The notes: generated by a model from the sequence alone, not told the origin. A stretch of 64,000 nt of DNA from Candidatus Omnitrophota bacterium (GCA_023227945.1 JALOCC010000006.1:1-64000), one strand, 5' to 3'; positions 25,698 to 36,671 are shown, counted from the first letter of the stretch. Made by a program: numbers and translations.

Positions 25698-27620
25698 ATG
25701 TTTACTTCTTCTTCAATGGACATATTGAGCATGATTGTCTTTAAGGACAAGATAGAAGAGGTTTTTTCCCGTCTTGTTAAGCTTGGTATTTTTCAACCCG
25801 TTGACATTCGAAAGATAGAAGAAGAAGTAAGCAGTCTTACTTCCCTTGAGATAGAAAAAGAAAGTACTGAATTGCAGGCGCTTGAAATCTCTTTTAGGGA
25901 AATTTCACGCAAGCTCAATCTTTCGATTGTGCCTTCCCGGGACATAGAATCTTTTTCCATTGAAAGCATAAAAGGAGTTTTTAAGTCACTCGACGAAAAA
26001 CTTTCGGTAAGCTTATCGGAAAGGCAGGATTTGGTAGAGGAACTTAAAACTACTGAATCGATGTTTGCCCAAATCCGGGATTATTTTGTTTTTCCGCTGA
26101 AACGTGGAACTTTCTATTCTTTTCTTCAGGTTAATCTCGGCAAGGTAGATGAGAAAAACATACCGGTGCTTGAGCGAAGCCTTCGTGAAATTCCGCATCT
26201 CTTCTATCCGATTAGAAAACAGGATACTTTCATAGTTACGCTAATCATAGGTTTACGAAGGGATAGGGTTGTTATTGAAAAAATTCTAAAAGATGTTGCG
26301 TGGCAAGAAATAGATTTTCCTGAGAATGCCCGGGGGTTATCCGGTGATGTTGAAACCAAATTAAAAGATAAAATAGAAGGGTGCAAGAAACGTATAGCCG
26401 AGATAGATCAGCATATAAAAAAACAGGCGCAGGAAAGCCAGGGAATCTTAAGTAAAATACGTGCGTTTATCGTTTTGAAAAAATCTTTAATCGAGGCAAA
26501 AAAATATTCTTACGCGACAGACAAAACCGTTATACTTTCAGGTTGGGTATTGCATAAGGATAGGGATAAAGTAACTAATGAAATAAAAAATATAGCCGGT
26601 GTTTCGTATATTGAGAAAAAAAGAGCAGAAGATTTAAATATTGCAAAAGAGGATATCCCGGTGCGTCTCGAGCATAACGCGATATTTAAGCCTTTTGAAC
26701 TTCTTATAAATTCATACGGCATTCCTCGTTACGGAACAATTGACCCTACCATATTTGTTGCGATCAGCTTTTTAGTCATGTTTGGTGCAATGTTCGGAGA
26801 TTTAGGCCAGGGGTTGTCGCTTGCATTTGTCGGCTTGCTCATAAAAAGAGCCAAAAATATAAAAATAAAGCAGGCCTCAACGCTTCTTGTTTACTGCGGT
26901 ATAAGTTCGGCTATTTTCGGCGCTCTTTACGGAAGTGTTTTCGGATATGAAGAGATAATTCCCGCTATCTGGATAAGGCCGATGGAAAATATTTTAGAGA
27001 TTTTTAAAATAAGTGTAATGTTTGGCATAATAATTATTACTCTGGGTATATTGGTTAATGTAATAAATGCGCTGCGGGATAAAGATTATATAAAGGCCCT
27101 GTTCGATAAATCCGGATTAATTACCGGAATAATTTACTGGCTTGCTATCGCGCTGACAAGTAAATTGTTTGTTGCCGAGAAGAATATTCCCTCGATTTAT
27201 CTGATTTTGATTTTCGCAGGGCTTGCCCTTATATTTCTAAAACCGGTCATAGAAACTACTTTTAAGAAGAAAAAAGAAAAAGAAAGCTTATTCGTTTCTT
27301 TTATGGAAAGCCTTGTGGATATTTTGGAAATAATAATGGGCTATCTTGCTAATACTGTTTCTTTTATACGTATTGCGGCGTTTTCTCTTGCCCACGCAGG
27401 CCTGTTTCTTGCGATTTTTGAGCTTTCTCGCCTGCTAAAAGATGTGGGAGGAGTACCTTTGTCAGCCCTGGTAATAATTTTAGGAAATATTCTTATAGTT
27501 TTACTGGAAGGCCTCGTTGTAAGCATACAGTCGCTTCGTTTAAATTATTATGAATTTTTTTCCAAGTTCTTTGTAACCGGCAAGCACGCTTATAAACCAT
27601 TGACAATGAGTGAGCATTGA
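25698..27620 (+). CDS. atpI: V/A-type ATPase subunit I (membrane subunit a)
   Basis: A 640-residue subunit that forms the static ion half-channels. The first 330 or so residues are a soluble, coiled-coil arm; the rest has about eight membrane helices, including MFGDLGQGL (the GDxGxG motif) and the FIRIAAFSLAHAGL helix with the essential Arg facing the rotor. Aggacg precedes the start. The length matches bacterial NtpI/AtpI. It lies in operon order C-I-K as in other V-type ATPases. Confidence 0.92.
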   Translation: MFTSSSMDILSMIVFKDKIEEVFSRLVKLGIFQPVDIRKIEEEVSSLTSLEIEKESTELQALEISFREISRKLNLSIVPSRDIESFSIESIKGVFKSLDEKLSVSLSERQDLVEELKTTESMFAQIRDYFVFPLKRGTFYSFLQVNLGKVDEKNIPVLERSLREIPHLFYPIRKQDTFIVTLIIGLRRDRVVIEKILKDVAWQEIDFPENARGLSGDVETKLKDKIEGCKKRIAEIDQHIKKQAQESQGILSKIRAFIVLKKSLIEAKKYSYATDKTVILSGWVLHKDRDKVTNEIKNIAGVSYIEKKRAEDLNIAKEDIPVRLEHNAIFKPFELLINSYGIPRYGTIDPTIFVAISFLVMFGAMFGDLGQGLSLAFVGLLIKRAKNIKIKQASTLLVYCGISSAIFGALYGSVFGYEEIIPAIWIRPMENILEIFKISVMFGIIIITLGILVNVINALRDKDYIKALFDKSGLITGIIYWLAIALTSKLFVAEKNIPSIYLILIFAGLALIFLKPVIETTFKKKKEKESLFVSFMESLVDILEIIMGYLANTVSFIRIAAFSLAHAGLFLAIFELSRLLKDVGGVPLSALVIILGNILIVLLEGLVVSIQSLRLNYYEFFSKFFVTGKHAYKPLTMSEH

Positions 27621-27659
27621 GTTAAACTTAACGGTTTTGAATGAGGCCAACATTTTTTC

Positions 27660-28146
<487 letters not shown>

Positions 28147-28147
<1 letters not shown>

Positions 28148-28261
28148 ACGCGAATGTACGCTAATCTAACGCGAATGGTCGCGAATAGATTTATTAGCGT
28201 GAATTAGCGTTTATACCTTAATCATCTATGAAGGTATGAATTTGCGATAATTCGCGTAAAC
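28147..28261. repeat. Family B repeat, copy 2
   Basis: Starts in the stop codon of subunit K (ataaacgcgaatgtacgc) and ends just before the F subunit ATG. It has the inner TTTATACCTTAAT…GAAGGTAT hairpin shared with copy 1, and flanking ATTCGCG words. Confidence 0.85.
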
Positions 28262-28264
28262 AAA

Positions 28265-28567
28265 ATGACATTTTTCTGTATTGCAGATAAAGAAAGCAGC
28301 CTGGGTTTTAAATTCTCAGGAATAGAGACCAGGGAAATTTCAACTAAATCCGAAGCCTTAGAGGCTTTTAATGTTGCATTAGCCCTAGAGAACGTCGGAA
28401 TTATAATTATAACCGAAAAAGCTGCTTCTTTTATAAGAGACAAGGTCAATCAGTTTCTTTATCGTGAAGAGCTTCCGCTCATACTAGAAGTTCCTTCTAG
28501 GGGCCCTGTGAAAAAGCGAAAGAGCGTTTCTGAATCTTTAAAGGAAATGATAGGCATAAGCGTATAA
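28265..28567 (+). CDS. atpF: V/A-type ATPase subunit F
   Basis: A 100-residue Rossmann-like subunit of the central rotor (NtpG/AtpF). Matches the family start (FFCIADKESSLGFKFSGIE) and its central IIIITEKAASFIRD strand, ending with a Leu-rich helix (SVSESLKEMIGIS). It would sit with subunit D in the shaft and modulate activity. The start codon is only four bases after the family B repeat, with no obvious ribosome site, so translation may depend on the repeat's fold. Confidence 0.85.
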   Translation: MTFFCIADKESSLGFKFSGIETREISTKSEALEAFNVALALENVGIIIITEKAASFIRDKVNQFLYREELPLILEVPSRGPVKKRKSVSESLKEMIGISV

Positions 28568-28575
28568 AATATCCT

Positions 28576-29223
28576 ATGAGAGTAAAAGAAGAAAATTATC
28601 TGAAGGAAAACATAGAAAATGCCGGGGAGATCCGCAAGAAAATCCACGAAGAAACCGAGTATGAAACAAAAGAAATACTCGCCCGCGCAAAAACTTTGGC
28701 TAAAAACTTGCTAAATGATACAAAGCTTGCCGCAGAAAAGAATAAAGCAGACGGCCTCCTTGAATTAGAAAAGAAAATAAGCACAATTAAGGAAAGAATT
28801 TTCTCCGCGCTTAATCTTGAAAAAAAGCGAATAATCATAGGGGAGAAAAGTAAATTCATAGAGGAAGTGTTTCTTGAGGTAAACATTCAGGCAAAAGCTT
28901 TTCGAGGCCAACAGGAGTATATTCCGTTCTTAAAGAAAATAATTTTAGAAGCAATCGAGATTATAGCAACCGGAAATTTGGAGATTCTTTATTCCCCCTT
29001 GGATGAAAAAATAATTAATGATAGTTTTATCGCGGAAGTCAAAAATTTGTGTCAAAGTAGGACGAACCAGGAAATTTCGCTGAAATTTACGAAAAGTGAT
29101 TTTAATGATATAGGGTTTATCATACAATCTCTTGATGGCAGGTTGATTTATGATGCGAGATTTGCTTCGCGGATGAAATTGGCACAGGATGATGTTTATA
29201 TGGACTTATTGAGGAAATTATAG
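28576..29223 (+). CDS. atpE: V/A-type ATPase subunit E (peripheral stalk)
   Basis: A 215-residue subunit with an N-terminal coiled coil (about residues 1-100) and a C-terminal globular domain (FIIQSLDGRLIYDARFASRM), the arrangement expected of V-type E. It starts eight bases after the F subunit stop. It is predicted to pair with the coiled-coil protein at 24070 and to link the A3B3 head to subunit I. Confidence 0.85.
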   Translation: MRVKEENYLKENIENAGEIRKKIHEETEYETKEILARAKTLAKNLLNDTKLAAEKNKADGLLELEKKISTIKERIFSALNLEKKRIIIGEKSKFIEEVFLEVNIQAKAFRGQQEYIPFLKKIILEAIEIIATGNLEILYSPLDEKIINDSFIAEVKNLCQSRTNQEISLKFTKSDFNDIGFIIQSLDGRLIYDARFASRMKLAQDDVYMDLLRKL

Positions 29224-29248
29224 ATGTCAGATACCGGAAAACTATATT

Positions 29249-29354
29249 TAACGCGAACACACGCGAATCTAACGCTAATATTCGCGAATGGAAAAAATGA
29301 GACAAAAAATTATTCGCGGCCATTCGCGTTTGATTTGCGAGAATTAGCGTTTAA
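29249..29354. repeat. Family B repeat, copy 3
   Basis: Repeated ACGCGAA, CGCGAATCTAACGCTAAT and mirrored ATTCGCGGCCATTCGCGTTT words. This copy lacks the inner TATACCTT hairpin but shares the flanks. It separates subunits E and A. Confidence 0.82.
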
Positions 29355-29371
29355 AAAAGGTTAAAATCGAT

Positions 29372-31129
29372 ATGGCAAATATTGCAGGCCGTGTATTTAG
29401 GGTTGTGGGCCCGGTTGTAGAAATCGAAGAGGTTACCACGCTTCGCATGCTGGATATGGTTGAGGTGGGCGATGAGCATCTGATTGGAGAAGTCGTGCGC
29501 CTTAAGGAAGATAAGGCGTATGTGCAAGTCTACGAAGACACAACTTCAATCAAAGCAGGGGACCCTGTTTACAGCGATGGTTTCCCTTTATCTGTAGAAT
29601 TGGGGCCGGGACTTATTGGAAAGATTTACGATGGAATACAAAGGCCGCTTGAAGCAATAAAGGAAAAAGAAGGTATTTTTATAAAACGGGGAGTTCATGT
29701 GTCAGCCTTGGATAGAAATAGAAAGTGGCATTTTTTACCTGTAAAAAAAGAAAACACGGATATAAAACGGGGAGAATTCCTGGGAGAAGTTACGGAAACC
29801 GCTTTAATAAAGCATAAAATAATGGCGCATCCAACAGTAGAAGGTAAATTAAAATGGATTGCTAAAGAAGGGCAATATCTACTTTCGGAAAAAATTGCTA
29901 TAGTAGAAAAAGATGGGCAAGATATAGACGTGTTTATGCGGAGCCGCTGGCCGGTCAGAAAACCCCGGCCATATCTGGAACGCGAAACCGTAAGTGAGCC
30001 TTTAATTACTGGACAACGCGTAATAGACACGCTTTTCCCTGTTGCCAAAGGCGGCTGCGTTGCGATTCCCGGAGGATTTGGAACGGGCAAAACTGTCGTG
30101 CAGCATCAGCTGGCTAAATGGAGCAATGCTGATATTGTTGTGTTCGTTGGTTGTGGTGAGCGCGGTAATGAAATGACCGATGTCTTATTAAATTTTCCAA
30201 AGTTAATTGACCCGCGCACAGGCAGGGCTCTTTCTGAGCGAACAATTTTCATAGCAAACACTTCAAACATGCCTGTTGCGGCGCGCGAGGCAAGCATTTA
30301 CACCGGAATTACGCTCGCGGAATATTACAGGGATATGGGTTATAATGTCGCTTTAATGGCGGATTCAACTTCCCGCTGGGCAGAGGCGCTTCGTGAGCTT
30401 TCCGGCCGCTTAGAAGAAATGCCTCTGGAAGAAGGGTTTCCGGCATACTTACCTTCAAGGCTTGCTGAATTTTATGAACGTGCCGGTAAAGTAAAAACTT
30501 TAAACAAAGACGACGGTTCAATTACAATTATTGCTTCCATATCACCGCAGGGAGGAGATTTCTCCGAACCGGTTACATCACACACGAAAAGATTTATAAG
30601 ATGCTTCTGGGCTCTTGACAGGGATTTGGCTAACGCCAGGCATTATCCATCAATCAGCTGGATAGACAGTTATTCCGAATATCTTGATGACGTGAAAGAG
30701 TGGTGGCATAAAAATATTGACGAAAACTGGCTTAAGTTTCGTTATGAAATTATGGAGCTTTTGCAAAGAGAGCAAAGGCTGCTTCAGGTTGTAAAGCTGG
30801 TAGGGCCTGATGTTTTGCCTCAGACCCAGCGGCTTATACTTGAAATCTGCAGTATATTTAAGAATACATTTCTTCAGCAAAGCGCATTCGATAGTGTAGA
30901 TACTTATTCCTCAGCCCGTAAACAATTTCTAATGTTAAAAATAATCCTTCTGTTTTTCCATAAAAGCGAAGAACTGGTTAAAAAAGGAATAAACGTAAAT
31001 GAAATAAGAGAGACTACAATCTACAAGGAAATTATGCGCATGAAACTTACCTATACTGAAAGTGACCTTGAAAAATTAGCCAAATTACCTGAAAAAATAG
31101 ATGAAGCTTTGGCAGAGCTGAGTATTTAA
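29372..31129 (+). CDS. atpA: V/A-type ATPase catalytic subunit A
   Basis: The 585-residue catalytic subunit hydrolyses or makes ATP at the A/B interface. The P-loop GGFGTGKT lies at 234-241; the preceding bulge domain (about 110-195) and the catalytic region [13 protein letters not shown] and [14 protein letters not shown] are intact. The length equals that of bacterial V-type A subunits. It lies after the family B repeat and before subunit B. Whether the complex runs as a synthase or an ion pump cannot be read from this subunit. Confidence 0.95.
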   Translation: MANIAGRVFRVVGPVVEIEEVTTLRMLDMVEVGDEHLIGEVVRLKEDKAYVQVYEDTTSIKAGDPVYSDGFPLSVELGPGLIGKIYDGIQRPLEAIKEKEGIFIKRGVHVSALDRNRKWHFLPVKKENTDIKRGEFLGEVTETALIKHKIMAHPTVEGKLKWIAKEGQYLLSEKIAIVEKDGQDIDVFMRSRWPVRKPRPYLERETVSEPLITGQRVIDTLFPVAKGGCVAIPGGFGTGKTVVQHQLAKWSNADIVVFVGCGERGNEMTDVLLNFPKLIDPRTGRALSERTIFIANTSNMPVAAREASIYTGITLAEYYRDMGYNVALMADSTSRWAEALRELSGRLEEMPLEEGFPAYLPSRLAEFYERAGKVKTLNKDDGSITIIASISPQGGDFSEPVTSHTKRFIRCFWALDRDLANARHYPSISWIDSYSEYLDDVKEWWHKNIDENWLKFRYEIMELLQREQRLLQVVKLVGPDVLPQTQRLILEICSIFKNTFLQQSAFDSVDTYSSARKQFLMLKIILLFFHKSEELVKKGINVNEIRETTIYKEIMRMKLTYTESDLEKLAKLPEKIDEALAELSI

Positions 31130-31232
31130 ATATAGTATTAATTTAGTAGTTTGGGAATATAAATATGTTCACGGAAACAATCCGTCTGAATCCGTCTATG
31201 ATGTTACTCAGTTAGCTAAACATTTACTAAAT

Positions 31233-32612
31233 ATGAAAGAATATAATTTAAGAGAATATCTTGGTTTAGATGAAATAGTCGGGCCGGTTTTTGTCATTCG
31301 CAATATTCATAATGTCGGTTACAACGAACTGGTTGATATAGTAGATAAGGATGGCAAAACACGGTTAGGCATAATCATAGAAGCAGGCAAAGGTTATGCT
31401 TATGTGGAAGTTTTAGGCGGAACCAGCGGACTTGCTTTAAAATCAAGCAAGGTAAGATTCAAAGAAAAACCGCTGATGGTCGGAGTTTCGGAGGACGTTT
31501 TAGGAAGAGTATTCGACGGGCTCGGCAATCCGCTGGATGGAATGTCTAAGCCGCTTTATGAGGATTACGTTAATGTTAATGGTTTTGCAATAAATCCGAC
31601 TGCGCGCGATTATCCTAAAAACATAATTGAAACAGGCATCTCATCCATAGATGTAATGAATACACTTATAAGAGGGCAGAAACTTCCGATATTTTCCGGA
31701 AGCGGATTGCCTCATGATTTGATTGCCACTCAGATTGCACGCCAGGCGCACGTAAAGAAAGAAAGTTTTTGCGTTATCTTTGTAGCCATGGGTGTTAAGT
31801 ATGATACTGCAAAGTTTTTTATAAAAAGCTTCGAAGACTCAGGAGTCCTTGAGCGGGTAACTATGTTTTTAAGTCTTGCAGACAGCCCGTCAATTGAAAG
31901 GCTGCTTACGCCAAAACTTGCATTAAGCTCGGCCGAATTTTTGGCGTTTAAGAAAAATATGCATGTTTTAGTAATAATGACTGATATGTCAAACTACTGC
32001 GAAGCGCTGCGTGAACTTTCAACCATAAGAGGAGAAATACCAGCCAGGAAGGGCTATCCCGGCTATCTCTATAGCGACCTGGCAAGTTTGTACGAACGCG
32101 CTGGAATGATTAAAGGCATAAATGGTTCGATAACGCAGTTGCCAATACTTACTATGCCTAATGATGATATCACGCATCCTATACCCGATTTAACCGGTTA
32201 CATTACCGAGGGGCAAATTGTTCTGGAAAGGGAAATGTATGCAAGAGGAATATACCCTCCGATAGCAGGGCTGCCTTCGCTGTCACGTCTTATGAAAGAT
32301 AATATCGGTGAAGGCCTGACCAGGGAAGACCATTCAGCGCTTGCTTCGCAGCTATTTGCTTGTTATGCCAAAGTAAAAGATATCCGCGCGCTTGCTTCGA
32401 TTATAGGGGAAGAAGAGCTTTCGCCTCTTGACAATCTTTATCTTAAATTCGGTGACGATTTCGAAAAGAAATTCCTAACTCAAAGTTATTATGAGAACCG
32501 TTCGCTCGAACAAGGCCTTGATCTTGGGTGGCAGGTGCTTTCGATTTTACCTGCTGATGAGTTGGTCAGAATACGCGAAGAATTGATAAAGAAATACTAT
32601 AAAAAACTGTAA
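31233..32612 (+). CDS. atpB: V/A-type ATPase regulatory subunit B
   Basis: A 459-residue non-catalytic nucleotide-fold subunit. The family signatures [20 protein letters not shown] and [17 protein letters not shown] stretch ([16 protein letters not shown]) are present and the classic P-loop is absent, as expected. It alternates with subunit A in the hexamer. A 103-base spacer separates it from A; no Shine-Dalgarno stands out before the ATG. Confidence 0.94.
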   Translation: MKEYNLREYLGLDEIVGPVFVIRNIHNVGYNELVDIVDKDGKTRLGIIIEAGKGYAYVEVLGGTSGLALKSSKVRFKEKPLMVGVSEDVLGRVFDGLGNPLDGMSKPLYEDYVNVNGFAINPTARDYPKNIIETGISSIDVMNTLIRGQKLPIFSGSGLPHDLIATQIARQAHVKKESFCVIFVAMGVKYDTAKFFIKSFEDSGVLERVTMFLSLADSPSIERLLTPKLALSSAEFLAFKKNMHVLVIMTDMSNYCEALRELSTIRGEIPARKGYPGYLYSDLASLYERAGMIKGINGSITQLPILTMPNDDITHPIPDLTGYITEGQIVLEREMYARGIYPPIAGLPSLSRLMKDNIGEGLTREDHSALASQLFACYAKVKDIRALASIIGEEELSPLDNLYLKFGDDFEKKFLTQSYYENRSLEQGLDLGWQVLSILPADELVRIREELIKKYYKKL

Positions 32613-32621
32613 AAAGATTAA

Positions 32622-32702
32622 ATTGATGCTGGATACTTGATGCTTGATGTTCATGCCGGAATAAACCGACGAGTATCTAGAATCTGGCATCAAGTATCAA
32701 AT
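32622..32702. repeat. Intergenic repeat (GATACTTGATGC word) before subunit D
   Basis: GATACTTGATGC on the left is mirrored by GCATCAAGTATC on the right, with further TTGATGC copies. The frame of subunit D happens to be open through it, giving a spurious 28-residue N-terminal extension. Confidence 0.78.
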
Positions 32703-32720
32703 AGCGATTTAATTAAAATC

Positions 32721-33338
32721 ATGAGAGCAAACATAGCAGCGACAAAAACAAATCTTTTACGGGTAAAGAAAACCCTTGCGCTTACAGAGGAAGGGTACGA
32801 ACTGCTTGATGAAAAAAGAAGGCTTCTCATAACTGAATTAACCTCTATAATACATGTTGTAGACAGGTTTCAGCGCGAGCTGGATGAGGTTTTGGCTAAG
32901 GCTTATGTTTTAGTCGATAAGGCAACTATGGTTATGGGAAGGCAAAAACTTGAGGCGCTTAGCATGGCTATAGACATAAAAAGCTCAGTTACTATTTTCA
33001 ACCGAAGGATTATGGGCGTGAATATTCCGGCAATAGACCTAAAAATTGTCGAAAATGAACCGTATTATAGCCCGGTAGGCGTAAGCTTCTATGCCGATGA
33101 AGTAGTTGTAAGGTTCAAGGAGGTTCTCAGATTAATTTCCCAGCTCGCCGAGAAAAAAATCGCATTACTACGCATTGCAAAGGAAGTACAAAAGATTATA
33201 AGAAAAGTAAATGCTCTTGAAAAAATCCATCTACCGTTCTACAGGCAAACCCTTAAATATATAAACGATAGCCTTGAAGAAGAAGCTCGGGAATCATTCT
33301 CGATGCTTAAGCTTATCAAGGAAAGGCTGGGTAGGTAA
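32721..33338 (+). CDS. atpD: V/A-type ATPase subunit D (central shaft)
   Basis: A 205-residue long-coiled-coil subunit. The start at 32721 (MRANIAATKTNLLRVKK) matches the family N-terminus, which normally opens with a short run before LLRLKK. An in-frame ATG at 32637 would add 28 residues made of repeat sequence and is not favoured. The central region (SPVGVSFYADEVV) and C-terminal helix (IRKVNALEKIHLPFYRQTLK) are typical. Its stop overlaps the next start (TAATG). Confidence 0.9.
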   Translation: MRANIAATKTNLLRVKKTLALTEEGYELLDEKRRLLITELTSIIHVVDRFQRELDEVLAKAYVLVDKATMVMGRQKLEALSMAIDIKSSVTIFNRRIMGVNIPAIDLKIVENEPYYSPVGVSFYADEVVVRFKEVLRLISQLAEKKIALLRIAKEVQKIIRKVNALEKIHLPFYRQTLKYINDSLEEEARESFSMLKLIKERLGR

Positions 33339-33826
33339 TGGCGAAAATATTAAATATCGCGGTTTCTCTTTCCGGAAGTGCGGCGTCATTGATTACGGCA
33401 AAATACGCAATTTATCTTTCAAGGCAATTAAATGCCAAACTTTACGCCATATATGTAGTAGATGCCAGGAGCTTGCATGAGCTGCTTAAGACAAGAATAT
33501 TCGTAGAGATCGAGGCTGTTGAGTATGAGCGTGATTTAAAAGACCAGGGTGTAAATGTTATTGAGAGGGTAAGGAAAATGGCTGAAATAAAAAAGGTTGA
33601 ATACGAGGGCTTGCTTCTTAATGGTGTGGTGCACGAGGAAGTAGTAAATAAGGTTAGAGAGCTTTCGGCCGGTTTGCTGGTTATAGGAGAGCTGAAAGAA
33701 ATCGTTTCGCGCCGGGAAATATTTTACGATGAAGGAGAGAGGATTTTTAGGGAGTCGCCTTGCCCGGTTGTAGTTGTTAAGAATCCCGAAGAGGTTGAAA
33801 GGCTGTATAAAGAGGTAGAACAATAA
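33338..33826 (+). CDS. Universal stress protein (UspA) family protein
   Basis: A 162-residue UspA-fold protein, with the start ILNIAVSLSGSAASLITAKY and the end ESPCPVVVVKN. The ATP-binding motif is degenerate (GELKEIVSRREIF…ERIFRESPCPV), so nucleotide binding is uncertain. Its start overlaps the stop of ATPase subunit D, so it is made with the ATPase and may modulate or respond to it. The link is inferred from context. Confidence 0.85.
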   Translation: MAKILNIAVSLSGSAASLITAKYAIYLSRQLNAKLYAIYVVDARSLHELLKTRIFVEIEAVEYERDLKDQGVNVIERVRKMAEIKKVEYEGLLLNGVVHEEVVNKVRELSAGLLVIGELKEIVSRREIFYDEGERIFRESPCPVVVVKNPEEVERLYKEVEQ

Positions 33827-33830
33827 GTAA

Positions 33831-33984
33831 TACACGAATTTCCACGTCCCGCCCCTTAGTGTTTTTATAAAGCGGGATCCCGCCAAAGGCGGGAAATTAA
33901 AAACGAATTACCGCGAATTTTTTATTCACGATATATAATTTTCATCCGTGGTCATTTGTATATAATTCGTGGATATTAGTGTCA
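33831..33984. repeat. Composite repeat (CGAATT words plus GC hairpin)
   Basis: ACGAATT and AATTCGT words like those at 20811-20876 flank a hairpin gcgggatcccgccaaaggcggga near 33873-33896. It fills the spacer before the PTS EIIA gene. Confidence 0.7.
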
Positions 33985-34001
33985 ACAGGAGGTCGTACAC
34001 A

Positions 34002-34472
34002 ATGAAGATATCGGATTACCTAAAAAAAGAATTTTGCATAATGGATTTAAAAGCAACCACCAAGGAGCAGGCTATACGAGAGGTTGCCAGCTGCCTTACC
34101 GTTAATGGTAAGATAAAAGATAAAGAAAAGTTTATAAATGATATCCTCGAGCGCGAAAGCCTGGGTTCAACCGGAATAGGCCATAAAGTTGCAATACCAC
34201 ATTCGCGCACCGAAGTAGTAAATGGTTTTGCCATAGGTTTCGGCCGCTCCAAGGAGGGGATTGATTTTAAGGCGCTGGATGGAGATAAAGTTAATCTCAT
34301 TTTTCTTATGGGCGCAAATCCCAGCGAGCTTAATTTGTATTTAAGGCTGCTTGCTGAGCTTTCCAGGCTGCTTATGGAAAATTCTTTCCGCAGGGAGTTG
34401 CTTTCCGTAAATACCGGCGAGGAAGTTGTGGATATAATAAAAAAATATGAAGCAAGCGGGTTAGTGCGATGA
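34002..34472 (+). CDS. PTS EIIA (fructose/nitrogen type) domain protein
   Basis: A 156-residue EIIA domain of the PTS-Fru/PtsN family. The phospho-accepting His67 is in VAIPHSR, preceded by GSTGIGHK and followed by the GID-x-ALDG stretch and VNLIFLMGA. The ATG at 34002 is chosen because AGGAGGT lies eight bases upstream. No EIIB or EIIC is adjacent, suggesting a regulatory role. The stop overlaps the glgC start, which links it to glycogen synthesis. Confidence 0.88.
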   Translation: MKISDYLKKEFCIMDLKATTKEQAIREVASCLTVNGKIKDKEKFINDILERESLGSTGIGHKVAIPHSRTEVVNGFAIGFGRSKEGIDFKALDGDKVNLIFLMGANPSELNLYLRLLAELSRLLMENSFRRELLSVNTGEEVVDIIKKYEASGLVR

Positions 34473-35689
34473 TGAAAACTCAAAGCGGAGAAGTTCTTTC
34501 CATGGTTATGGCAGGTGGCCGCGGCGAGCGGTTATATCCTTTAACGCTTGAACGCACGAAGCCATCGGTTCCTTTCGGCGGAAAATATAGGATAATAGAT
34601 TTTGCCTTAAGCAACCTTATAAACTCCGGTATTTATTCTATATACGTATTAGTGCAATATAAATCCCAATCGTTGATTGAGCATATAAGGACTACCTGGA
34701 GTAAGGGGGGCGTGCTTACCAAGCATTTTGTAACTGTGGTTCCGCCTCAAATGAGGAAAAAACAGGAATGGTACAAAGGCACAGCTGACTCTATATATCA
34801 GAACATAAATTTAGTTTATGATTTCAAGCCAAGATTTGTTGCTATATTTGCCGGAGACCATATCTACCGGATGAATATAAGCGAAATGATTGATTATCAT
34901 TTACGTAAAAAAGCTCATCTTACAATTTCGGTTATGCCGATGGAGTCGAAATATTCCAGTCAGTTCGGCATAGTCGGTGTGAATGATGAAAATAGAGTCA
35001 AAAGTTTTGAAGAAAAACCGGTGATTTCAAGCAAAAAAACGATTTTCGCGTCAATGGGCAATTACATTTTTGATACGGATTTTCTTATAGATGTTCTTGA
35101 GGAAGATGCTAAGCGAGACACCAGCCGCGATTTCGGAAAAGATATAATACCCTACCTTGCCAAGCGCAACGCAAAAGTTTACGCCTATGATTTTTCGAAA
35201 AATAGAATACCTGGCCTGAATAAATATGAAAGCCCTTTTTACTGGAAAGACGTAGGAACTATTGCCAGCTATTGGCAGGCGAATATGGATTTATTAGGTA
35301 CATCTCCGAGCCTTGACCTGGATAACCAGAGCTGGCCTATTTATGCTTCTAACTTGGACAGCCCCCCGGCAAGAATTATAGAATCAGAGATAGAAAATTC
35401 CCTGGTTTGTGAAGGTTCTAGGATATCAGGGGCAAAAATAAAAAATTCAATTATCGGGCGCGCAGTTAAAGTTGAACAGGGCTGCATAATAGAAGATTCG
35501 ATAGTAATGGATTTTACCTACATACATAAAGGTTCTCATTTGAAAAAGGTTATAACCGACCGTTTTAATATTATTCCTCGCGACAGCCGCATAGGCCATA
35601 ACAGAAAAGAAGACAGCAAGAATTACTATCTGGATTCTTCAGGTATTACAGTTGTAAAACGCGGCTCAAGAAAAGCATATTACTTTTAA
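34469..35689 (+). CDS. glgC: Glucose-1-phosphate adenylyltransferase
   Basis: Makes ADP-glucose from ATP and glucose-1-phosphate for glycogen synthesis. The 406-residue protein shows the nucleotidyl loop MAGGRGERLYPLT, the substrate motif KPSVPFGGKYRIIDF, FAGDHIYRM, a YWKDVGT motif and a C-terminal left-handed beta-helix (RISGAKIKNSIIG). It overlaps the EIIA stop by four bases. With glgP at 46087 it gives both directions of glycogen turnover; glgA and glgB are not in the window. Confidence 0.94.
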   Translation: MMKTQSGEVLSMVMAGGRGERLYPLTLERTKPSVPFGGKYRIIDFALSNLINSGIYSIYVLVQYKSQSLIEHIRTTWSKGGVLTKHFVTVVPPQMRKKQEWYKGTADSIYQNINLVYDFKPRFVAIFAGDHIYRMNISEMIDYHLRKKAHLTISVMPMESKYSSQFGIVGVNDENRVKSFEEKPVISSKKTIFASMGNYIFDTDFLIDVLEEDAKRDTSRDFGKDIIPYLAKRNAKVYAYDFSKNRIPGLNKYESPFYWKDVGTIASYWQANMDLLGTSPSLDLDNQSWPIYASNLDSPPARIIESEIENSLVCEGSRISGAKIKNSIIGRAVKVEQGCIIEDSIVMDFTYIHKGSHLKKVITDRFNIIPRDSRIGHNRKEDSKNYYLDSSGITVVKRGSRKAYYF

Positions 35690-35716
35690 GTATAGGTTGA
35701 TACAGCTATTTTGTAA

Positions 35717-35855
35717 AATAACCAATAACCAAGATACAATAACCAAACAAATTCCAATAATCAATAACCAAACAATTTTTTCGTTATCCTTTTGGATATT
35801 GGAATTTGGTCATTGGTTATTGTTTGGTCATTGGAAATTGGAACTTGGTTATTTC
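35717..35855. repeat. Family C repeat, copy 2
   Basis: Opens with accaataaccaagatacaat, the same 20 bases as copy 1, and has mirrored GGATATTGGAATTTGG and GGTTATT words on the right. It spans the glgC-nitroreductase spacer. Confidence 0.85.
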
Positions 35856-35873
35856 TCACTATCTGTATAGAAC

Positions 35874-36401
35874 ATGGATGTATTCGAAGCAATAAAGAAA
35901 AGAAGAAGTGTTCGTGGCTACCTGGATAAACCAGTTGAGGAAGGTAAGCTTTTAAAGATCCTCGAAGCTGCCCGCCTTGCGCCTTCTGCTTCCAATAGGC
36001 AAGAGTGGAGATTCGTCGTAGTTAAGGATAAAGAATTAAAAGTGCAGCTTGCTAAAGCAGCCAAGGGCCAGGTATTTATTGGCCAGGCCCCAGTAGTTAT
36101 AGCCTGTTGCGCAGAAACCGATAGCCATCTAATGACTTGCGGGCAATTGTGTTATCCTATAGATGTAGCAATAGCTATAGACCATATGACACTTAGAGCA
36201 GTTGAATTAGGCCTTGATACATGCTGGATTGGCGCATTTTGGGAAGAAGAAGTAAAAAAAATCCTTGAGATACCAAAAGATATAAAAGTCGTTGAATTGC
36301 TTTGTTTGGGTTATGCAAAAGAAGAGCCGCAATGCCCAAAAGATCGGCTTAAAATCGGAAAAATAGTTTTTTCCGAAAAGTGGGATAAACCTTACCGTTA
36401 A
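35874..36401 (+). CDS. Nitroreductase family flavoprotein
   Basis: A 175-residue FMN-binding nitroreductase-fold protein. The conserved start (IKKRRSVRGYLDKPV), the AARLAPSASNRQEWRF loop that binds FMN, and the C-terminal GIxWxE-like IGAFWEEEVKKILEIP region are present. It would reduce small electron-poor compounds with NAD(P)H. There is no adjacent gene in its operon that names the substrate. No clear ribosome site precedes the ATG, which lies directly after the family C repeat. Confidence 0.85.
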   Translation: MDVFEAIKKRRSVRGYLDKPVEEGKLLKILEAARLAPSASNRQEWRFVVVKDKELKVQLAKAAKGQVFIGQAPVVIACCAETDSHLMTCGQLCYPIDVAIAIDHMTLRAVELGLDTCWIGAFWEEEVKKILEIPKDIKVVELLCLGYAKEEPQCPKDRLKIGKIVFSEKWDKPYR

Positions 36402-36484
36402 ACGCAGATATGCGCGAAATCCTTCCTGTAAGCAAAATGTAATTTTTCCAGTATTCCGGCAACCGTTAAGATAGCAAAGTTTTC

Positions 36485-36640
36485 GGTTGAGTCAAGCGGT
36501 TGCGGTTGTCTGCCCGCCGCAGGCGGGCGAGCTCGTCACGGTTGCGTTAAACGTTATCCGTCTTTTTTATTCTTTTGATACGTAACCGTTAAACGAATGA
36601 CGTAACGAGCCGCGCAACCGATAAACGTAAGACGTAACCC
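36485..36640. repeat. Family A repeat, copy 3
   Basis: Opens ggttgagtcaagcggttgcg and ends with the inverted cgcgcaaccg…taaccc words. It holds a GC-rich hairpin (tgcccgccgcaggcgggcga) nested near 36511-36530, as in copy 2. Confidence 0.8.
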
Positions 36641-36671
36641 GGCAATTTAACGGTTAATACGAGAAGAATGA

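Noticed and set aside
32637..32720. Upstream start for ATPase subunit D
   Set aside because: Adds 28 residues of repeat sequence that do not fit the family's N-terminus.
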